Below, in pieces: positions 13,001-24,629 of a stretch of 64,000 bases of DNA. The position numbers and the translations under genes are program-made. The stretch spans positions 2,687,861-2,751,860 of the forward strand of contig JABACO010000015.1 in NCBI GenBank assembly GCA_013339895.1, given 5' to 3'. The notes beneath the pieces are model-generated. The model was not told where the DNA came from. It made no database searches and saw only the letters and a list, made by a program, of their open reading frames with translations. How positions within the stretch are numbered: position 1 is the first letter of the stretch; each line of letters begins with the position of its first letter. This DNA is from Ephydatia muelleri. Taxonomy: Eukaryota > Porifera > Demospongiae > Spongillida > Spongillidae.

Positions 13001-13614
13001 CCCTCACCCTGTCCCGTGTCTCTCACCTGTCCCTTGTCCCTCACCCTGTCCCTTGTCCCTCACCTTGTCCCTTGTCTCTCACCCTGTCCCTTGTCCCTCA
13101 CCCTGTCCCTTGTCCCTCACCCTGTCCCTTGTCCCCTCACCCTGTCCCTTGTCCCTCACCTGTCCCTTGTCCCTCACCTGTCCCTTGTCCCTCACCCTGT
13201 CCCTTGTCCCTCACCTGTCCCTTGTCCCTCACCCTGTCCCTTGTCCCCTCACCCTGTCCCTTGTCCCTCACCCTGTCCCTTGTCCCTCACCCTGTCCCTT
13301 GTCCCTCACCTGTCCCTTGTCCCTCACCTGTCCCTTGTCTCTCACCCTGTCCTTCATGACACTTCCACGTTCTGTAGGTCACAGCATGAAGACATTGATC
13401 TTGTCAGTGAGGAGGAGTTCTACAAGACAGCGCCCGAGTCCATTTCCAAACCAGTTAGTCCTGTTGGCATGCATGCATGAGGGAAGTGTGCATGCTCCGC
13501 CCTTTTGGCAGGATGTGACACGATCAGACGAACACCAGAGGATGCTTTGTCGGCTTCAGTGGGAGCTGGAACAAAGGAAACAGTGAGTGGGTGGGTCTGT
13601 ACCAAGTTGGATGT

Positions 13615-13692
<78 letters not shown>

Positions 13693-16222
13693 CTTCTAAA
13701 AGGGGGCAACGTAGCATTATGTGTAATAAGATGTCATTGTTTAAAGAACAAAGTTGCAGTACAAAAAGCGCTTGCCTGGAGACGGCCTATTGGAAATATG
13801 AACGGCCAAAGATGACTATTCCAGGAATGTGTGATAACTCTAGGGAGCCATTTGCCATTTTCTAGTTGGTAAATGTTACGTGCTGCATGGCTCCTGTTGT
13901 GAGCTAACTGTTGAAATAGGAATGCACATTTATCATGTGTGGTATAAGTAGTGTGTTCTTTCTTCACAACCAGCTTCTCACCTGCTCGTCACGTGAGATG
14001 GTTTCCTCCCTGACTCCTTTTATACTGTTGCAAACGTTGTGTTACACGCCTCACATGGTAACACATCGCACAGTATTTGCTCAGCTCCTCAGTCATTTAC
14101 GTTGTGTTAAAGGCGATTTAGGTGTTTATGAACAAGTAAGGAGGGAGGAATCATGTGTTGGCACCAACACCTTTGTCTGGTCTTCCATCCTCCCTCTCTA
14201 CCCCTCACCTGCATTGATCTGTTCCTACTCACTCCTTGACCATCTCTACACCTATTCCCTCCCTCACCTCTATTCCTGCTCCCTCCTCCATTCTTTCTAT
14301 CCTCCCACATCTTTCCCCTTTCCTCTCTCCACTCCCTCTCTCCTCCCCAGGCTAGCTTCCCAGCAGGCTACATTGGAGGAGCAGATCAAGAGACAGGAGG
14401 GAAGCATTGGAGTGCTTCAAGAGCACCTCAATGGCCTCCAGCCCTCTCTTGAAAACCTTCGTAAGACCTCATTGCCACTGCAAGAGCTTCTTAACACTCC
14501 TCTGGACAAGCAGAGGGAAGATTATGAGGTGGCTTTGCTGCTGCCCATGTGAGTGAGAGGGTGTGGGTGGGTGTGTTGGTGTGTGCGTGTGTTGGTGTGA
14601 GAGGGGTGTGTTTGTGTGGGTATGTGGATGGGTGTTTTTATGCATGTCTGAGTGTACGTATGTGTGGGAGTGTGTGCGCAGCTGTGTACATGTGGGTGTG
14701 GTGCATGTGTGGAAATGAGTAAATCAGCTGGTTCTGCATGTGTAGGAGTGAGCTTTAAGTTCGGATGGTATACAATATGTCAGATATTAACCAGGTTTGT
14801 TTTATTTCTTATTTGTGTCTTTGCGGAGGAGACCTTCATGTGAAGGTGTTACGCAAACGTATACCATTAAATAGTTAGGGTGTAGTTATTTCTTGATGCA
14901 GTTGAGTCTAACATTTATAGTTGTTTCACACAACATTAGGCACGAGCCTTGACAGGTGACATGTTGACATGTGGCATGAGGCACGAGCCTTGACATGTGG
15001 CACGAGCCTTGACATGTGGCACGAGCCTTGACATGAGGTACGAGCCTTGACATGTGGCACGAGGCACGAACCTTGACATGTGGCACGAGGCACGAGCCTT
15101 GACATGTGACATGAGGCATGAGGCACGAGCCTTGACATGTGGCACGAGGCACGAGCCTTGACATGTGGCACGAGGCACGAGCCTTGACATGTGGCATGAG
15201 GCATTTATTTGTTGTTGACATTCTGCAGCTTAATTGGGTTTGGAGTTTTATGCACATATATCACCTGTGCATGCTTGCAAGGAGAGGCAGTGCCTTGCGT
15301 TGCGTTCATATGACCGCTCTCTCTTCCCCAGGCCACTCTACATATTGTACTCACAAGTCTCTGCCTATGCCCAGGTGGAAGGTCTGAGAGCTATTCCTTG
15401 ACCTTCGTGGCCCATTCCCATATCCCCATTCCCATACCCCTTCAGACCATTGCATCTCAGTGACAATTTCTGGGGACAAAGATGAAGCCAAGGCCTGCCA
15501 CAACATTGTTCAGTTAAGCAAAGCAGGTGTGTGTGTGTGTGTGTGTGTGTGGAGAGGGGGGGGGACTGCATCATGACTGCCACTGTGGGTTTCATTGGTT
15601 GTTCTTTGTTGGCAGACGCAGACAGTGACTCTGATGGCGAGACAGCCATGGAAGAGCACGGCAAGGTAAGACAGCTTACCCACTCCCTCCATTGTCTGTG
15701 GCTGTCCACTCCCTACTGCCATACCCCCTCCTCACACCCTCACCTCTCTCCCTCCTGCCCTTACCTCCTTCCTCCTCCCTTCTCTCTTGCCCTTACTTCT
15801 CCCACCTCCTTATCCCTCCCTCCTCTCACCTCCCTTACCACACAGAAGCACCATCGCCACCACGACAAGGAAGACAAGGGGACAACAGCAGCAGAGAACA
15901 AAGATGTCATCAAAGCACATCCACTAGTCGTGATCCTAACCCTCCAGGTGAAAGGTGAGGGGAGATTGTCTCTCTACACATACCACCCCACAATACACAT
16001 ACATGTGTGCACGCATATCACACATGCACGTATACATTTGTGCACAGGCGTGGTATCATGCGCAACTTTTAACGCACGTATGCATAAATACCTCTTGGAC
16101 ACACATACCTACACCACACACATGCACACCTACACCACACATACAAACACCTACACCACACATTAACACACCACACACAAACAAACACATCTACACCACA
16201 CACATCTACACCCCACACACAC

Positions 16223-16259
<37 letters not shown>

Positions 16260-16978
16260 AGGTCTCGGCTCACTGCAGGTCACCTTCAGCTATCTCCCCA
16301 GCTTCAACGCCATCTGTGCCTCGGTCACCTCCGTGCATCTTGCCCACCTCTCGGACGCCCAGCATGCCAGCTTCCTGGACAACTCCTCCATCCTCCACTG
16401 TCTCTTTGAGGGGGACACAGGACGCACCTCACCAAACTCTGTTGTCTCCTTCCTCATCCGCAAGCATGGGGGAGAGCTCTTCTCCTCGGCTGTGCGTCAG
16501 TGTGGGTTCCCGTATCGCTGGGTGCAGCGTCTGTGTGGCATCAACGTGCTGGCCGATGCCCAGGATGGTGGGCGTGTCCTGCCCCAGATCGAGGTGGCCG
16601 CGTCCTATGTTGGGGTTGCCGTAGCGACGCTGAAGCAGAGGTTTAGCGCTCAGGGCAGTCTTACTCGTCAGCTGATTGCGTTGGGTGGGTGATTGTGTGA
16701 GGATGTGATGAGGTGATGGTGAAGGGTAGTGTGGATGTGAGGAGGGTGCTATGGTTAGTGGTATTATGTGATAGTTTCATCTCGCGTGTAGGTTATGGCT
16801 TTTTTGTCAGTGGTTATGTAGAGTGTTAAATGTTAATCAGTCCTGATGTACGTTCTGTTCAAACAGAGGAGCACAAGCTGTTGTCACATCCAGCAGATAG
16901 TGATCTGTTCCACAGAGACCCTGGGTCAGAGTGGGTTCGCTGGAAACAAGTGTCTCCACAAGACGCCCAGGTCTGTGT

Positions 16979-17064
<86 letters not shown>

Positions 17065-18190
17065 ATGCACGTGAGTGCGTGTGTGTGTGTGCATGCACAT
17101 GTGTGTGTGTGTGCGTGTATGTTCATTTTCATTGTGTTGTTGGTACTAAAGCTCTTCCTGCAATTGTATGCTTAGGGTATGCAATTTGGAAGCCTGAGTA
17201 TGTTCAACTTTCAGGAGAAGACAAACAGATTCTACATAGCCACATTCCAGCAGGAGCAAAGTATGACTCTGCCTCCTCCCCACCTTCCCTTCACTTCCCT
17301 CCCCTCTCTTCCCCTTCCCTCCCCCTTCCCTCCGCCTTCTTCCCCTTCCTCCCCCTACTCTTCCCCTTCCCTCCCCTCTCTTTCTATTCCTCCCCCTCTC
17401 TTCCCCCTTCCTCCCCTCTCTTCCCCTTCCTCCCTCTCTTTCCCTTCCCTCCCCCTCTCTTCTCATTCCCTCCCCTCTCTTCCCCCTCCCTCCCCCTCTC
17501 TTCCCCTTCCCTCCCCCTCTCTTCTCATTCCCTCCCCTCTCTTCCCCCTCCCTCCCCCTCTCTTCCCCTTCCCTCCCCCTCTCTTCCCCTTCCCTCCCCC
17601 TCTCTTCCCCCTATCTTCCCCTACCTCATCGGTTCTTCCCTCCTCCCCAGCACGCCTACACTCCCTCCTTTCAGTCGGGGTGGACTATCCTGCCACGCCT
17701 CCTCGATTTGCCATCATGATGGAATCGAGTGCAGGCCACAGAGATCCTTTTGACATTCAGATCAAGGTATTTGCCATGTCCATGCTTTGCAGAAGGGAAG
17801 TATATGTATGTGTGTTTCTTTCCACACACTCACACATACACACACACATGCACACATACACACTCTAGAACCTTGAAGCAGAGGTGAACATCCATTTTCC
17901 ACAGTCCCTCATTGGAGATGATGATGGGCAGTACCTCCTGTGTAGACAGATCAAGAAGCTTAGGGTGAGTGGGCTGGAATGGGCTTCAAATAAATAAATT
18001 TTTGATTCTCTCATGCATGTAGGAATGTTTTGATATTTATCTCAAGTACAAGAAGGCTCCTGGGGACCCAAGCACCAAAATATTGTATCCTGTTAGGTAA
18101 AACGCAGGAACATGTAACTTGTTTCTAATTACCGCCCGTGTATATTTCAGGGGTAAAGCTCGACTGCTGTCGTACAGCGATGCGGTGTGA
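9463..18190 (+). CDS. THOC5: THO complex subunit 5 (17 exons)
   Basis: Predicted exons: 9463-9753, 9876-9986, 10120-10217, 13378-13453, 13512-13582, 14351-14548, 15332-15381, 15446-15526, 15616-15665, 15846-15954, 16262-16684, 16867-16970, 17176-17260, 17651-17766, 17869-17964, 18023-18096 and 18151-18190. All introns are GT-AG, phases agree, and the total is 690 residues, close to vertebrate THOC5 (about 683). Diagnostic stretches include [67 protein letters not shown] and [10 protein letters not shown]. An acidic serine segment (DADSDSDGE) lies mid-protein, as in the family. THOC5 is part of the TREX complex that couples transcription and splicing to mRNA export in the nucleus. The N-terminus is basic and nuclear-localisation-like (PPKKAKK). 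Introns 3, 6 and 13 are filled by repeats. The exon 7 donor (gtctga) is weak and the least certain junction. Confidence 0.95.
9997..10026. repeat. Poly-C tract in THOC5 intron 2
   Basis: About 30 consecutive C bases ten bases after the exon 2 donor. Length is unreliable in sequencing. Similar poly-C/G runs recur at about 21983-22010, 52024-52038, 52731-52747 and 60847-60876. Confidence 0.95.
10488..13355 (+). repeat. 2.9-kb minisatellite, unit CCCTGTCCCTTGTCCCTCA, filling THOC5 intron 3
   Basis: About 150 copies of a 19-bp unit, with an 18-bp variant lacking one C (CACCTGTCCC) and occasional truncated units. The sense strand is almost pure pyrimidine and ends only about 20 bp before the exon 4 acceptor at 13377/13378. 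The complementary strand is G-rich (GGGACAAGGGACAGGG). The unit has no stop in any plus frame and is not a multiple of three, so three overlapping frames of about 1000 codons appear; none is coding. Confidence 0.98.
13613..13691. repeat. (GT)n microsatellite in THOC5 intron 5
   Basis: About 38 GT dinucleotides, beginning about 30 bp after the exon 5 donor on the sense strand. Confidence 0.97.
14936..15205. repeat. Minisatellite with ACGAGCCTTGACATGTGGC units in THOC5 intron 6
   Basis: Roughly a dozen units of CACGAGCCTTGACATG(T)GG with optional CACGAGG spacers, giving mixed 19- to 30-bp periods. It ends about 125 bp before the exon 7 acceptor. Confidence 0.9.
16977..17122. repeat. (GT)n microsatellite in THOC5 intron 12
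   Basis: Long GT run with CATGCA interruptions in the distal part, starting 6 bases after the exon 12 end. A (CA)n run also precedes exon 11 at about 16217-16257. Confidence 0.95.
17275..17635 (+). repeat. CT-rich degenerate minisatellite in THOC5 intron 13
   Basis: Imperfect CTCTTCCCCTTCCCTCCCC-type units. The tract forms almost the whole intron upstream of the exon 14 acceptor at 17650/17651 and is pyrimidine-only on the sense strand, like intron 3. Confidence 0.9.
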
Positions 18191-18296
18191 ACTTGTTATT
18201 AATCATTAATTGTGTATCGTGAAAAATCCTGTAATTGGAGCGCACGCGTCTCGCTAGAACAATACATAGTAGAACCATAGAGAGTGGTAGAACGAA

Positions 18297-20370
18297 ATGT
18301 GTGATTCGTGTGGGGAGGCAGTACACAGGATTATGAGAAAGGTTAGCCGACGGAGCCATACAATGTAACTTGCCTTTTCTAAGGTGACGGTTATGTTTGT
18401 TAGGATACTGAAGTATGAATAATGTTGACGTTTGTGTATATGAAAACTGATTTCTATGTGGAAGTGGTGGGGTTGGCGCAACGGATGCAAACACCACGCA
18501 TTTAACACAAACCGAAAGACGATCTTTCGAGCTGTTGTACTTTCCTTTCGCTGGGAGGGGTGTGGCTCAGTTATTCTTGCCAGTCAGTTTTTTGTTGTCA
18601 AGGCGGGGTGTGGCTAACATGATGTAAAGCGTCCTTGGGAATGGTATTTAAAAACTTTCCCCCCCCCCACGTTAGACGTGTACGCAGTGCGGACTATACT
18701 TCTGCAGGAAGTGTCTCCATGGCAACAAGGTCTGCAGGAAGTGCAACGTGTTTGCGTGTCCAGTGATGGAGAAGCACCAGCTGGAAGGCCTGAGCAGTGA
18801 TGATCTCTGGCACTTCATCGGTATGAGGTCCATCACCAACATCTCCCGAAGTGCTGACATGGGGGACTTGATTGACTGTATCCTGGGTTGGCAGGCCAGG
18901 GACCTAGCCACAAAGGCGGAGAAGGCTCAGCTGGAGTGGAGGGGAAGGGAAAGGGAAGTGAGGAGCTCACAGCTGTCCTCTGATGGCATTACAGTAACGA
19001 TACCCAGGGCAGAATCGGAGGCTTCTTGCTCAAGACGTGTGGGTTTTGCATATGTGTGTCAACCATGCGTGTGCGTATGTGTTGTGTGTACCCATGCATG
19101 AGTGCATGTGTTGTGGGTGAGGGTTTGCGTGTATATCTGTGACAGAGTTGTGTGTGTGTGTGGGGGGAGGTACCATACAGATCTCTTATTTTCCTCTCCA
19201 TATGCACAAAATGACCTCCTCTCCCTCCCTTATTATTGCAGGGGTTTGACGTCTCCCAGGTGACGACCTTGGATGACCTCCATGAGGAGGGGCACATCCA
19301 CATGCTGAGCGTGAAGCAGCTCAAGTCACTGCTTCAGAGGAGTTGTGTCAACTACAAGGGCTGTGTGGAGAAGCACGAGCTAATGGAGAGGGTGGTGAGG
19401 CTGTGGAAGGACAGGCAAAGCCAGAAAGGTGGGTCATGTGGGAAGGAGGGAGGGGAGAGTTGAGCCTCAGAGTCAGGAAAGGTGGGTCAGGAGGGAGGGG
19501 AGAGTTGAGCCTCAGAGTCAGAAAGGTGGGTCAGGAGGGAGGGGAGAGTTGAGCCTCAGAGTCAGAAAGGTGGGTCAGGAGGGAGGGGAGAATTGAGCCT
19601 CAGAGTCAGGAAAGCAGGGTCAGGAGGGAGGGGAAAGTTGAGCTTCAGAGCCAGAAAGGTGGATGATTGGAGAGATAAAGTAACGATGAGGAGATTGTAT
19701 GTTACATAGCTGCTCAGATGGTAGGAATTATTGATAACTTAGGAAGTGAGGGGGGAGGGGTTATGGAAGGTTTAGGATAGATTTGGAGAGGAAGGGGATT
19801 TGTCCCTGTGTGGGTTATGACCTTTGCATGTACAACTTTCACATGCCTCCTCTCTCACACGCACCCACACAGTGATGGAGAAGGAAGTAATGAACAGTGG
19901 CGATGCTGGTATGTTGGATTTAATTTACATAACAGTCCACTAGTTCAGTAGCGTTCTTGCAAGCAAGACTTAATGTGACCTTAGAATCTATCCATCATAC
20001 TAATTTTGTGTGCCTGGAAAGAGATGTGGCCCACTTGCAAGTACATTGCCAGAGAAGAGTCCTTGGTGCTAAGAAATGGCATATGGTCTGCTGACAAAAT
20101 TCACCATATAATGGACACTTGTCAAAGTTCACATTTTCAGGCATTCATCATCTTTTCTCCATACAAAGGTTAAGTGTACAATCTTGACTCCTATCTCCAC
20201 CAGATGCCGAGAGTGCGTTCCTCTGCAAGATCTGCATGGATGCGCCAGTGGACTGTGTGCTGTTGGAGTGTGGCCACATGCTGTCCTGCGTCAAGTGTGG
20301 GAGGCAGCTGGCAGAGTGCCCCATGTGCAGACAGTACGTGAGCAGGGTGGTGCACGCCTTCAAAGTCTAG
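18297..20370 (+). CDS. RNF34: E3 ubiquitin ligase RNF34/RFFL (CARP) type, 5 exons
   Basis: Exons 18297-18341, 18676-19038, 19242-19428, 19873-19908 and 20204-20370 join in phase to 265 residues. Exon 1 is only 15 codons and holds the first half of the FYVE-like zinc finger ([15 protein letters not shown]). Exon 2 continues [13 protein letters not shown] and CRKC, matching the vertebrate RNF34 pattern. Middle exons carry the SAP-like helical segments ([40 protein letters not shown]). The last exon is the C-terminal C3HC4 RING ([37 protein letters not shown]). RNF34/RFFL ligases ubiquitinate caspases and p53-pathway proteins and sit on membranes through the FYVE-like finger. An in-frame TAG at 18288 precedes the ATG, so the N-terminus is shorter than in vertebrates unless an upstream exon exists. 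Intron 3 holds a tandem repeat. Confidence 0.93.
19428..19665 (+). repeat. Tandem repeat in RNF34 intron 3
   Basis: About five copies of a 42-45-bp unit (GGTGGGTCAGGAGGGAGGGG followed by AGAGTTGAGCCTCAGAGTCA). The first copy overlaps the exon 3 donor (AAAG|GTGGGT), so each unit repeats a donor-like motif. Confidence 0.9.
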
Positions 20371-20835
20371 CCACACCCCCAATCCTCTCCTGTCCAATTT
20401 TCGGTGTATGTGTTCCGCATGTATGTGAATGCCAATGCTCAAGTCTACATGTATATATGAATGCCAATGTTCAAGTCTACATGTATGTATGAATGCCAGA
20501 AGTCAAGTCTACATGTATGTATGACAGTATATGAATGCCAGAAGTCAAGTCTACAACCATCTTGTGTCGTGTATATGACATGTATTTACATCAGTATATG
20601 AGCCTAAAGTTTCAGTCTCAGCACAAAGTGTGTAAAAGTATTTACTTGGATCTGTGCAGTTATAAGACATCCTAAGTGGCCACTTGAATGAAACAAACAC
20701 TGTACCATCTCCAAAGTGATTATGCTTAACACACAGTATTTTAAGAGTAGCAACAATAGAGGGCAAACCTGCCCATAGTGAATACCTGCAGGTACCTGTG
20801 ATGTGTGCAGTGGGATGTACTTGGAACAGCACACC
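20371..20835. other. Intergenic after RNF34
   Basis: Contains three or four copies of a short ATGAATGCCAGAAGTCAAGTCTACATGTATGT-like unit, shown here in two parts (ATGAATGCCA, AGTCAAGTCTACATGTAT), at 20425-20560. These probably lie in the 3' untranslated region. No other gene seen. Confidence 0.6.
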
Positions 20836-20837
20836 GA

Positions 20838-21368
20838 ATTAATGACCAGCACACCTAATGACCAGCGCACCTAGTAACCAGCACACCTAATGACCAGCAC
20901 ACCTAATGACCAGCACACCTAATGACCAGCACACCTAATGATCAGCGCACCTAATTAATGACCAGCACACCTAGTGACCAGCACACCTAATGACCAGCGC
21001 ACCTAATGACCAGCACACCTAATGACCAGCACACCTAATGACCAGCACACCTAGTAACCAGCACACCTAATGACCAGCACACCTAATGATCAGCGCACCT
21101 AATTAATGACCAGCACACCTAGTGACCAGCACACCTAATGACCAGCACACCTAATGACCAGCACACCTAATGACCAGCACACCTAATGACCAGCACACGT
21201 AATGACCAGCGCACCTAGTAACCAGCACACCTAATGATCAGCACACCTAATGATCAGCGCACCTAATGACCAGTACACTTAATGACCAGCACACCTAATG
21301 ACCAGCGACCTAATGACCAGCAACCTAATGACCAGCAACCTAATGACCAGCACACCTAATGACCACAT
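20838..21368. repeat. Minisatellite, 16-bp unit ACCAGCACACCTAATG
   Basis: About 33 copies with variants GCGCACCT, CCTAGTG, and an occasional 4-bp insertion (AATTAATG) that recurs at regular distances (20944, 21101), suggesting block duplication. Confidence 0.96.
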
Positions 21369-21982
21369 GGGCATAGACGGAGAAAGACGAATATATACGA
21401 AAATTCATTCAGCAGCTGCAACTAGTGTTGGGCCGCACCCATACATTCGAATTCCGCTGCGGTGCTGCGTACATGTACATATATACTGTAAATTATCCGC
21501 CCCCATCGAAATAAAAATCTGCCGCCCGTGTAAGTATTTGAACGCGAACGCTTATAATAAGTACCTCTTTTTCACCACATGTATTATTTCCTGAAATATT
21601 GTCACGGAAGAGTTCACGGTTATGATGATAATATCGTTAAACACGAGTCTTTTTTCGGGCTACTTGTATAGTGGCAAAATTACAACACGACCATAAAATC
21701 ATTATGTAATCGGAAAGCATATCATTAATGTTCAATCACGCAGTGATTTAATCCTCTCTTAAATTCTTTTCCTGCATGGGATATTATGCTACAAAGAATG
21801 TATTTATCCGGCCGGTCGAGTAAGTGACTTCATGCATGATTTCTTTTCTGGTGTATAACTCATGCCGTGGAGCAAGCCCTTTCTAAAGGTACAGTCATAG
21901 CTAGATACTTCCCTATACCATTTTGGCAACACTCTATTCATGTACATGTATACCGGTATATGTACCAATGTACAGTGTCTCT

Positions 21983-22013
<31 letters not shown>

Positions 22014-22340
22014 CCCCGGGCCGGCCTTCCCCCTCCCGCGCCCTATAGCATTTTATGTGTATGTTCTTGTGTCGCGTCGCCACCCCAACAACGCAACCTC
22101 AACTTGCATGAAAATTGTGTGGTTATTGATGAATAATTGCTCGATGAATATATCGCGATACAATATCGCGATATTTTACTCATATCGCGATATAGGCGAT
22201 ATCGGCTAAAGACCATATCGCGGCAGCACTGGAACTTAGACCCGTCTTCTAATTTGCAAATCGTGCACGTGCACAACAACGATGAAGTTCTGTGCAAAAT
22301 AAGATTTGTCAGCAACCAATATCGACAGCAGCTGAGCCTA
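21369..22340. other. Intergenic with poly-C run and TATCGCGATA palindromes
   Basis: No gene recognised. A C-run lies at about 21983-22010. At 22148-22205 the palindrome TATCGCGATA or close variants recurs four times. Confidence 0.6.
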
Positions 22341-22468
22341 GTATGCAGAGTGAAGTACTTATAGATGCTTGTGAACATCTCGTGGACAAAGGCAACGTGA
22401 TCACGGACACGTTGCGGAACTTTCGAGGTAAGTCAGATGACCTCAAAGATGACCTCAGAGAATGAAAT

Positions 22469-22702
22469 AATGAACCTAGATCTGAGGAGCTATGTGGTTC
22501 GGGTAGAAAATTTCAGGTTAGTTGGAAAGCGAAGTACAACTGGATCGAGTACAACACGGACAAACATCGTGTCTCAGTTTGCTCAGCTTGTACAAATGCT
22601 GTCAAGTTGCAAATGCCCCTTACGAGAGGATTCATATGCAGCATTTGTTCGAAGACGCAAATCATACCTGCGCTCAACAATGACCTATATAAGAACGGTT
22701 AA
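22469..22702 (+). pseudogene. Exon-like fragment with TTF/hAT-type N-terminal zinc-finger domain
   Basis: In-frame stretch ending at TAA 22700-22702 reads GRKFQVSWKAKYNWIEY, then CSACTNAVKL and FICSICSK. The pattern R-K/T-F-x2-x-W-x3-Y-x-W-I/L-x-Y followed by CxxC is that of the TTF-type/BED-like domain found at the N-terminus of some hAT-derived and domesticated transposase genes. No downstream transposase domain follows. A possible first exon starts with ATG 22343 and ends at a GTAAGT donor near 22427, but its phase does not fit this segment cleanly. Fragment or misannotated exon are both possible. Confidence 0.4.
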
Positions 22703-22984
22703 ATCACATTGCAGTGACTTCTTGCCATTCTGAAATAGTAAAAAAATTTGACTCAAACCAATTACTTGATTGTGGTAATACTCCATGGGGCATAATACAT
22801 CTATATCAATTAGAATGCTAGTACCGTTTAGCGCATAATGAGCACGTCTGTGGGGATATAGTCTGAGTATTTATATATGATGGTGGTCTACTCATAATTG
22901 TAGTGCGCCATGGAATTCTACAGCTCAATTTTAATGCTCCATGGAGCATTATATATCTCAGATGTAATGCTCCATGGAGCATTA

Positions 22985-23088
22985 TATGGTGGACCAGCCA
23001 ACTAGGGCTTACATGGTGGTTGACCAGCCAGCTAGAGCTTACATGGTGGTGGACCAGCCAGCTAGGGCTTACATGGTGGTGATAACAG
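22985..23088. repeat. Short tandem repeat, 30-bp unit, four copies
   Basis: Unit GGACCAGCCAGCTAGGGCTT followed by ACATGGTGGT. It lies beside two near-copies of ATGCTCCATGGAGCATTATAT (palindrome CTCCATGGAG, 22942-22985). Confidence 0.85.
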
Positions 23089-23107
23089 TAGGTACTAACT
23101 GATTCCA

Positions 23108-23716
23108 TTATCTGCTTATAGCCGCCTTTTTTTGGGCTAGAGATGCGTATTGCTGAAATATCGTGAATTTAATGGTACCGGTATCAGGGGGAGGGATCGC
23201 TGCCACGTTTTGTGGACCTATAGGAAGCAGGGGCTCCTTCATAATCAAGGACAGTCTTCTAACTGGGTCATGTACCGAATGGTACGCACGTTGCAAGAAG
23301 TCAAACTTGGTATGGATCGACTCTGCTCCTTTCTCCCTCAGACAATCGGTTGAGAGCTGGTGGAAGCCAGTGTGACACGCTGTCTGCACATCAGCGTCTG
23401 AAGGTCCAGGTTCTTTTGCACACTTGTGAGTGCTGTACTCACCAGCCCGTATTTCCTTCCCACAGGTTTGCTGGCAATGTACCACTAGCAAGGTCTGAAT
23501 GAGTGGTGGTGCGGGCTTCAGCGGTGAAGGAGCCAAAGGAGTGTCCATGATGCAGCATGGATACTTGATCTTACTGCAGTTGGAGGCCATGAACCAGTGT
23601 ATGATATGTCGATGCAGCCAGTGCCCTACATGGTAGCTCCAATGGTTCAGTGGTGCACAATTGTCAGGCACAAGGGATACTGAATTTGGTCCAGTACGTC
23701 TGGAGCCTGTCTGCAT
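23108..23716 (-). CDS. Hypothetical 202-residue frame, function unknown
   Basis: Uninterrupted frame on the minus strand without a recognised family. One segment, HCQQTCGKEIRAGEYSTHKC, has the spacing of a C2HC zinc-binding site. No intron or promoter evidence was seen, and the surroundings are repeats and transposon debris, so a transposon fragment is as likely as a host gene. Confidence 0.25.
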   Translation of the reverse strand: MQTGSRRTGPNSVSLVPDNCAPLNHWSYHVGHWLHRHIIHWFMASNCSKIKYPCCIMDTPLAPSPLKPAPPLIQTLLVVHCQQTCGKEIRAGEYSTHKCAKEPGPSDADVQTACHTGFHQLSTDCLREKGAESIHTKFDFLQRAYHSVHDPVRRLSLIMKEPLLPIGPQNVAAIPPPDTGTIKFTIFQQYASLAQKKAAISR

Positions 23717-24610
23717 GGCAGGGGCAATTCCACGTAAATCTGAGCTGCACTATTGTGGGCTGGACAGCCTGCATGTGGTGGTTTTGGATGACATATCTGA
23801 GTACTATCACATACACATGTACATGCAGCATATAAAATTATAAATGTATTTTTATATTACCATGCAGTCAACTCAAAAGGAATACTGTTGGGCCCATGTT
23901 TGTGGTATCACTGGTTTGCACTGATAGAAAAGGATGGTGGGTGGGTGCCATTAATTGCATCCAAGGAATAAGGAATTTGGAGTGCAAATCATCTGCAAAC
24001 TGTATGCAGTTTTATGTTTTCCTCTTCTTTTTGGCTTTATCCTTCACTAAGAAGCGGCCACACACTCTACATCGCTCTTTGATTTTCTTTGCGTGTATCT
24101 CTATTCTTAAATACTGAAATTTTTCATAAAAACTCCTGCCTTATTCTGGGGTTAAGAAAAAAGGCGGCTATTTATGAGCGATATGTATATACTCTCCTAT
24201 GTGTGCTGATCATTATGTTACTTGCTTACAGATTTCTACCGGTTGGTTCATCCACAAAGACTGCTCAAGTACACCCCGTCTTTTCCCGCCAAAGTTGCAT
24301 TGATGTGAAAACGGGCTGCGCAGAACCACTCATGATACATGTAGTCCTTGGGCAATTATGGCTTACGTATAGCTGTGGTAGAGTGTTTTCATGAGCATTT
24401 TCTCTTCTCGGAAATAATAATCAATGTCATAAGACGAGTATGATATAGGCTCGCAAAAACAGATATCGTATAATGAGATGCAGCTAGAATTTTTTTGGTG
24501 GCTAATACTAAATTACGGTATCACTTAATTATCCAACTTACTGTCCAGCCGCAAACACCTGTGGTTGATAATTAATACATTCAATAAATTAACATTATCG
24601 GCCAAATAGT
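23717..24610. other. Intergenic, nothing recognised
   Basis: AT-rich sequence with only short frames lacking any family motif. Confidence 0.5.
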
Positions 24611-24629
24611 ACTGATCACACATCAAAGT

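Noticed and set aside
10325..13586. Three overlapping plus-strand frames of about 940-1050 codons rich in P-S-L-V-C-H
   Set aside because: They are translations of a 19-bp repeat without stops in any frame, inside a THOC5 intron with clear flanking splice sites.
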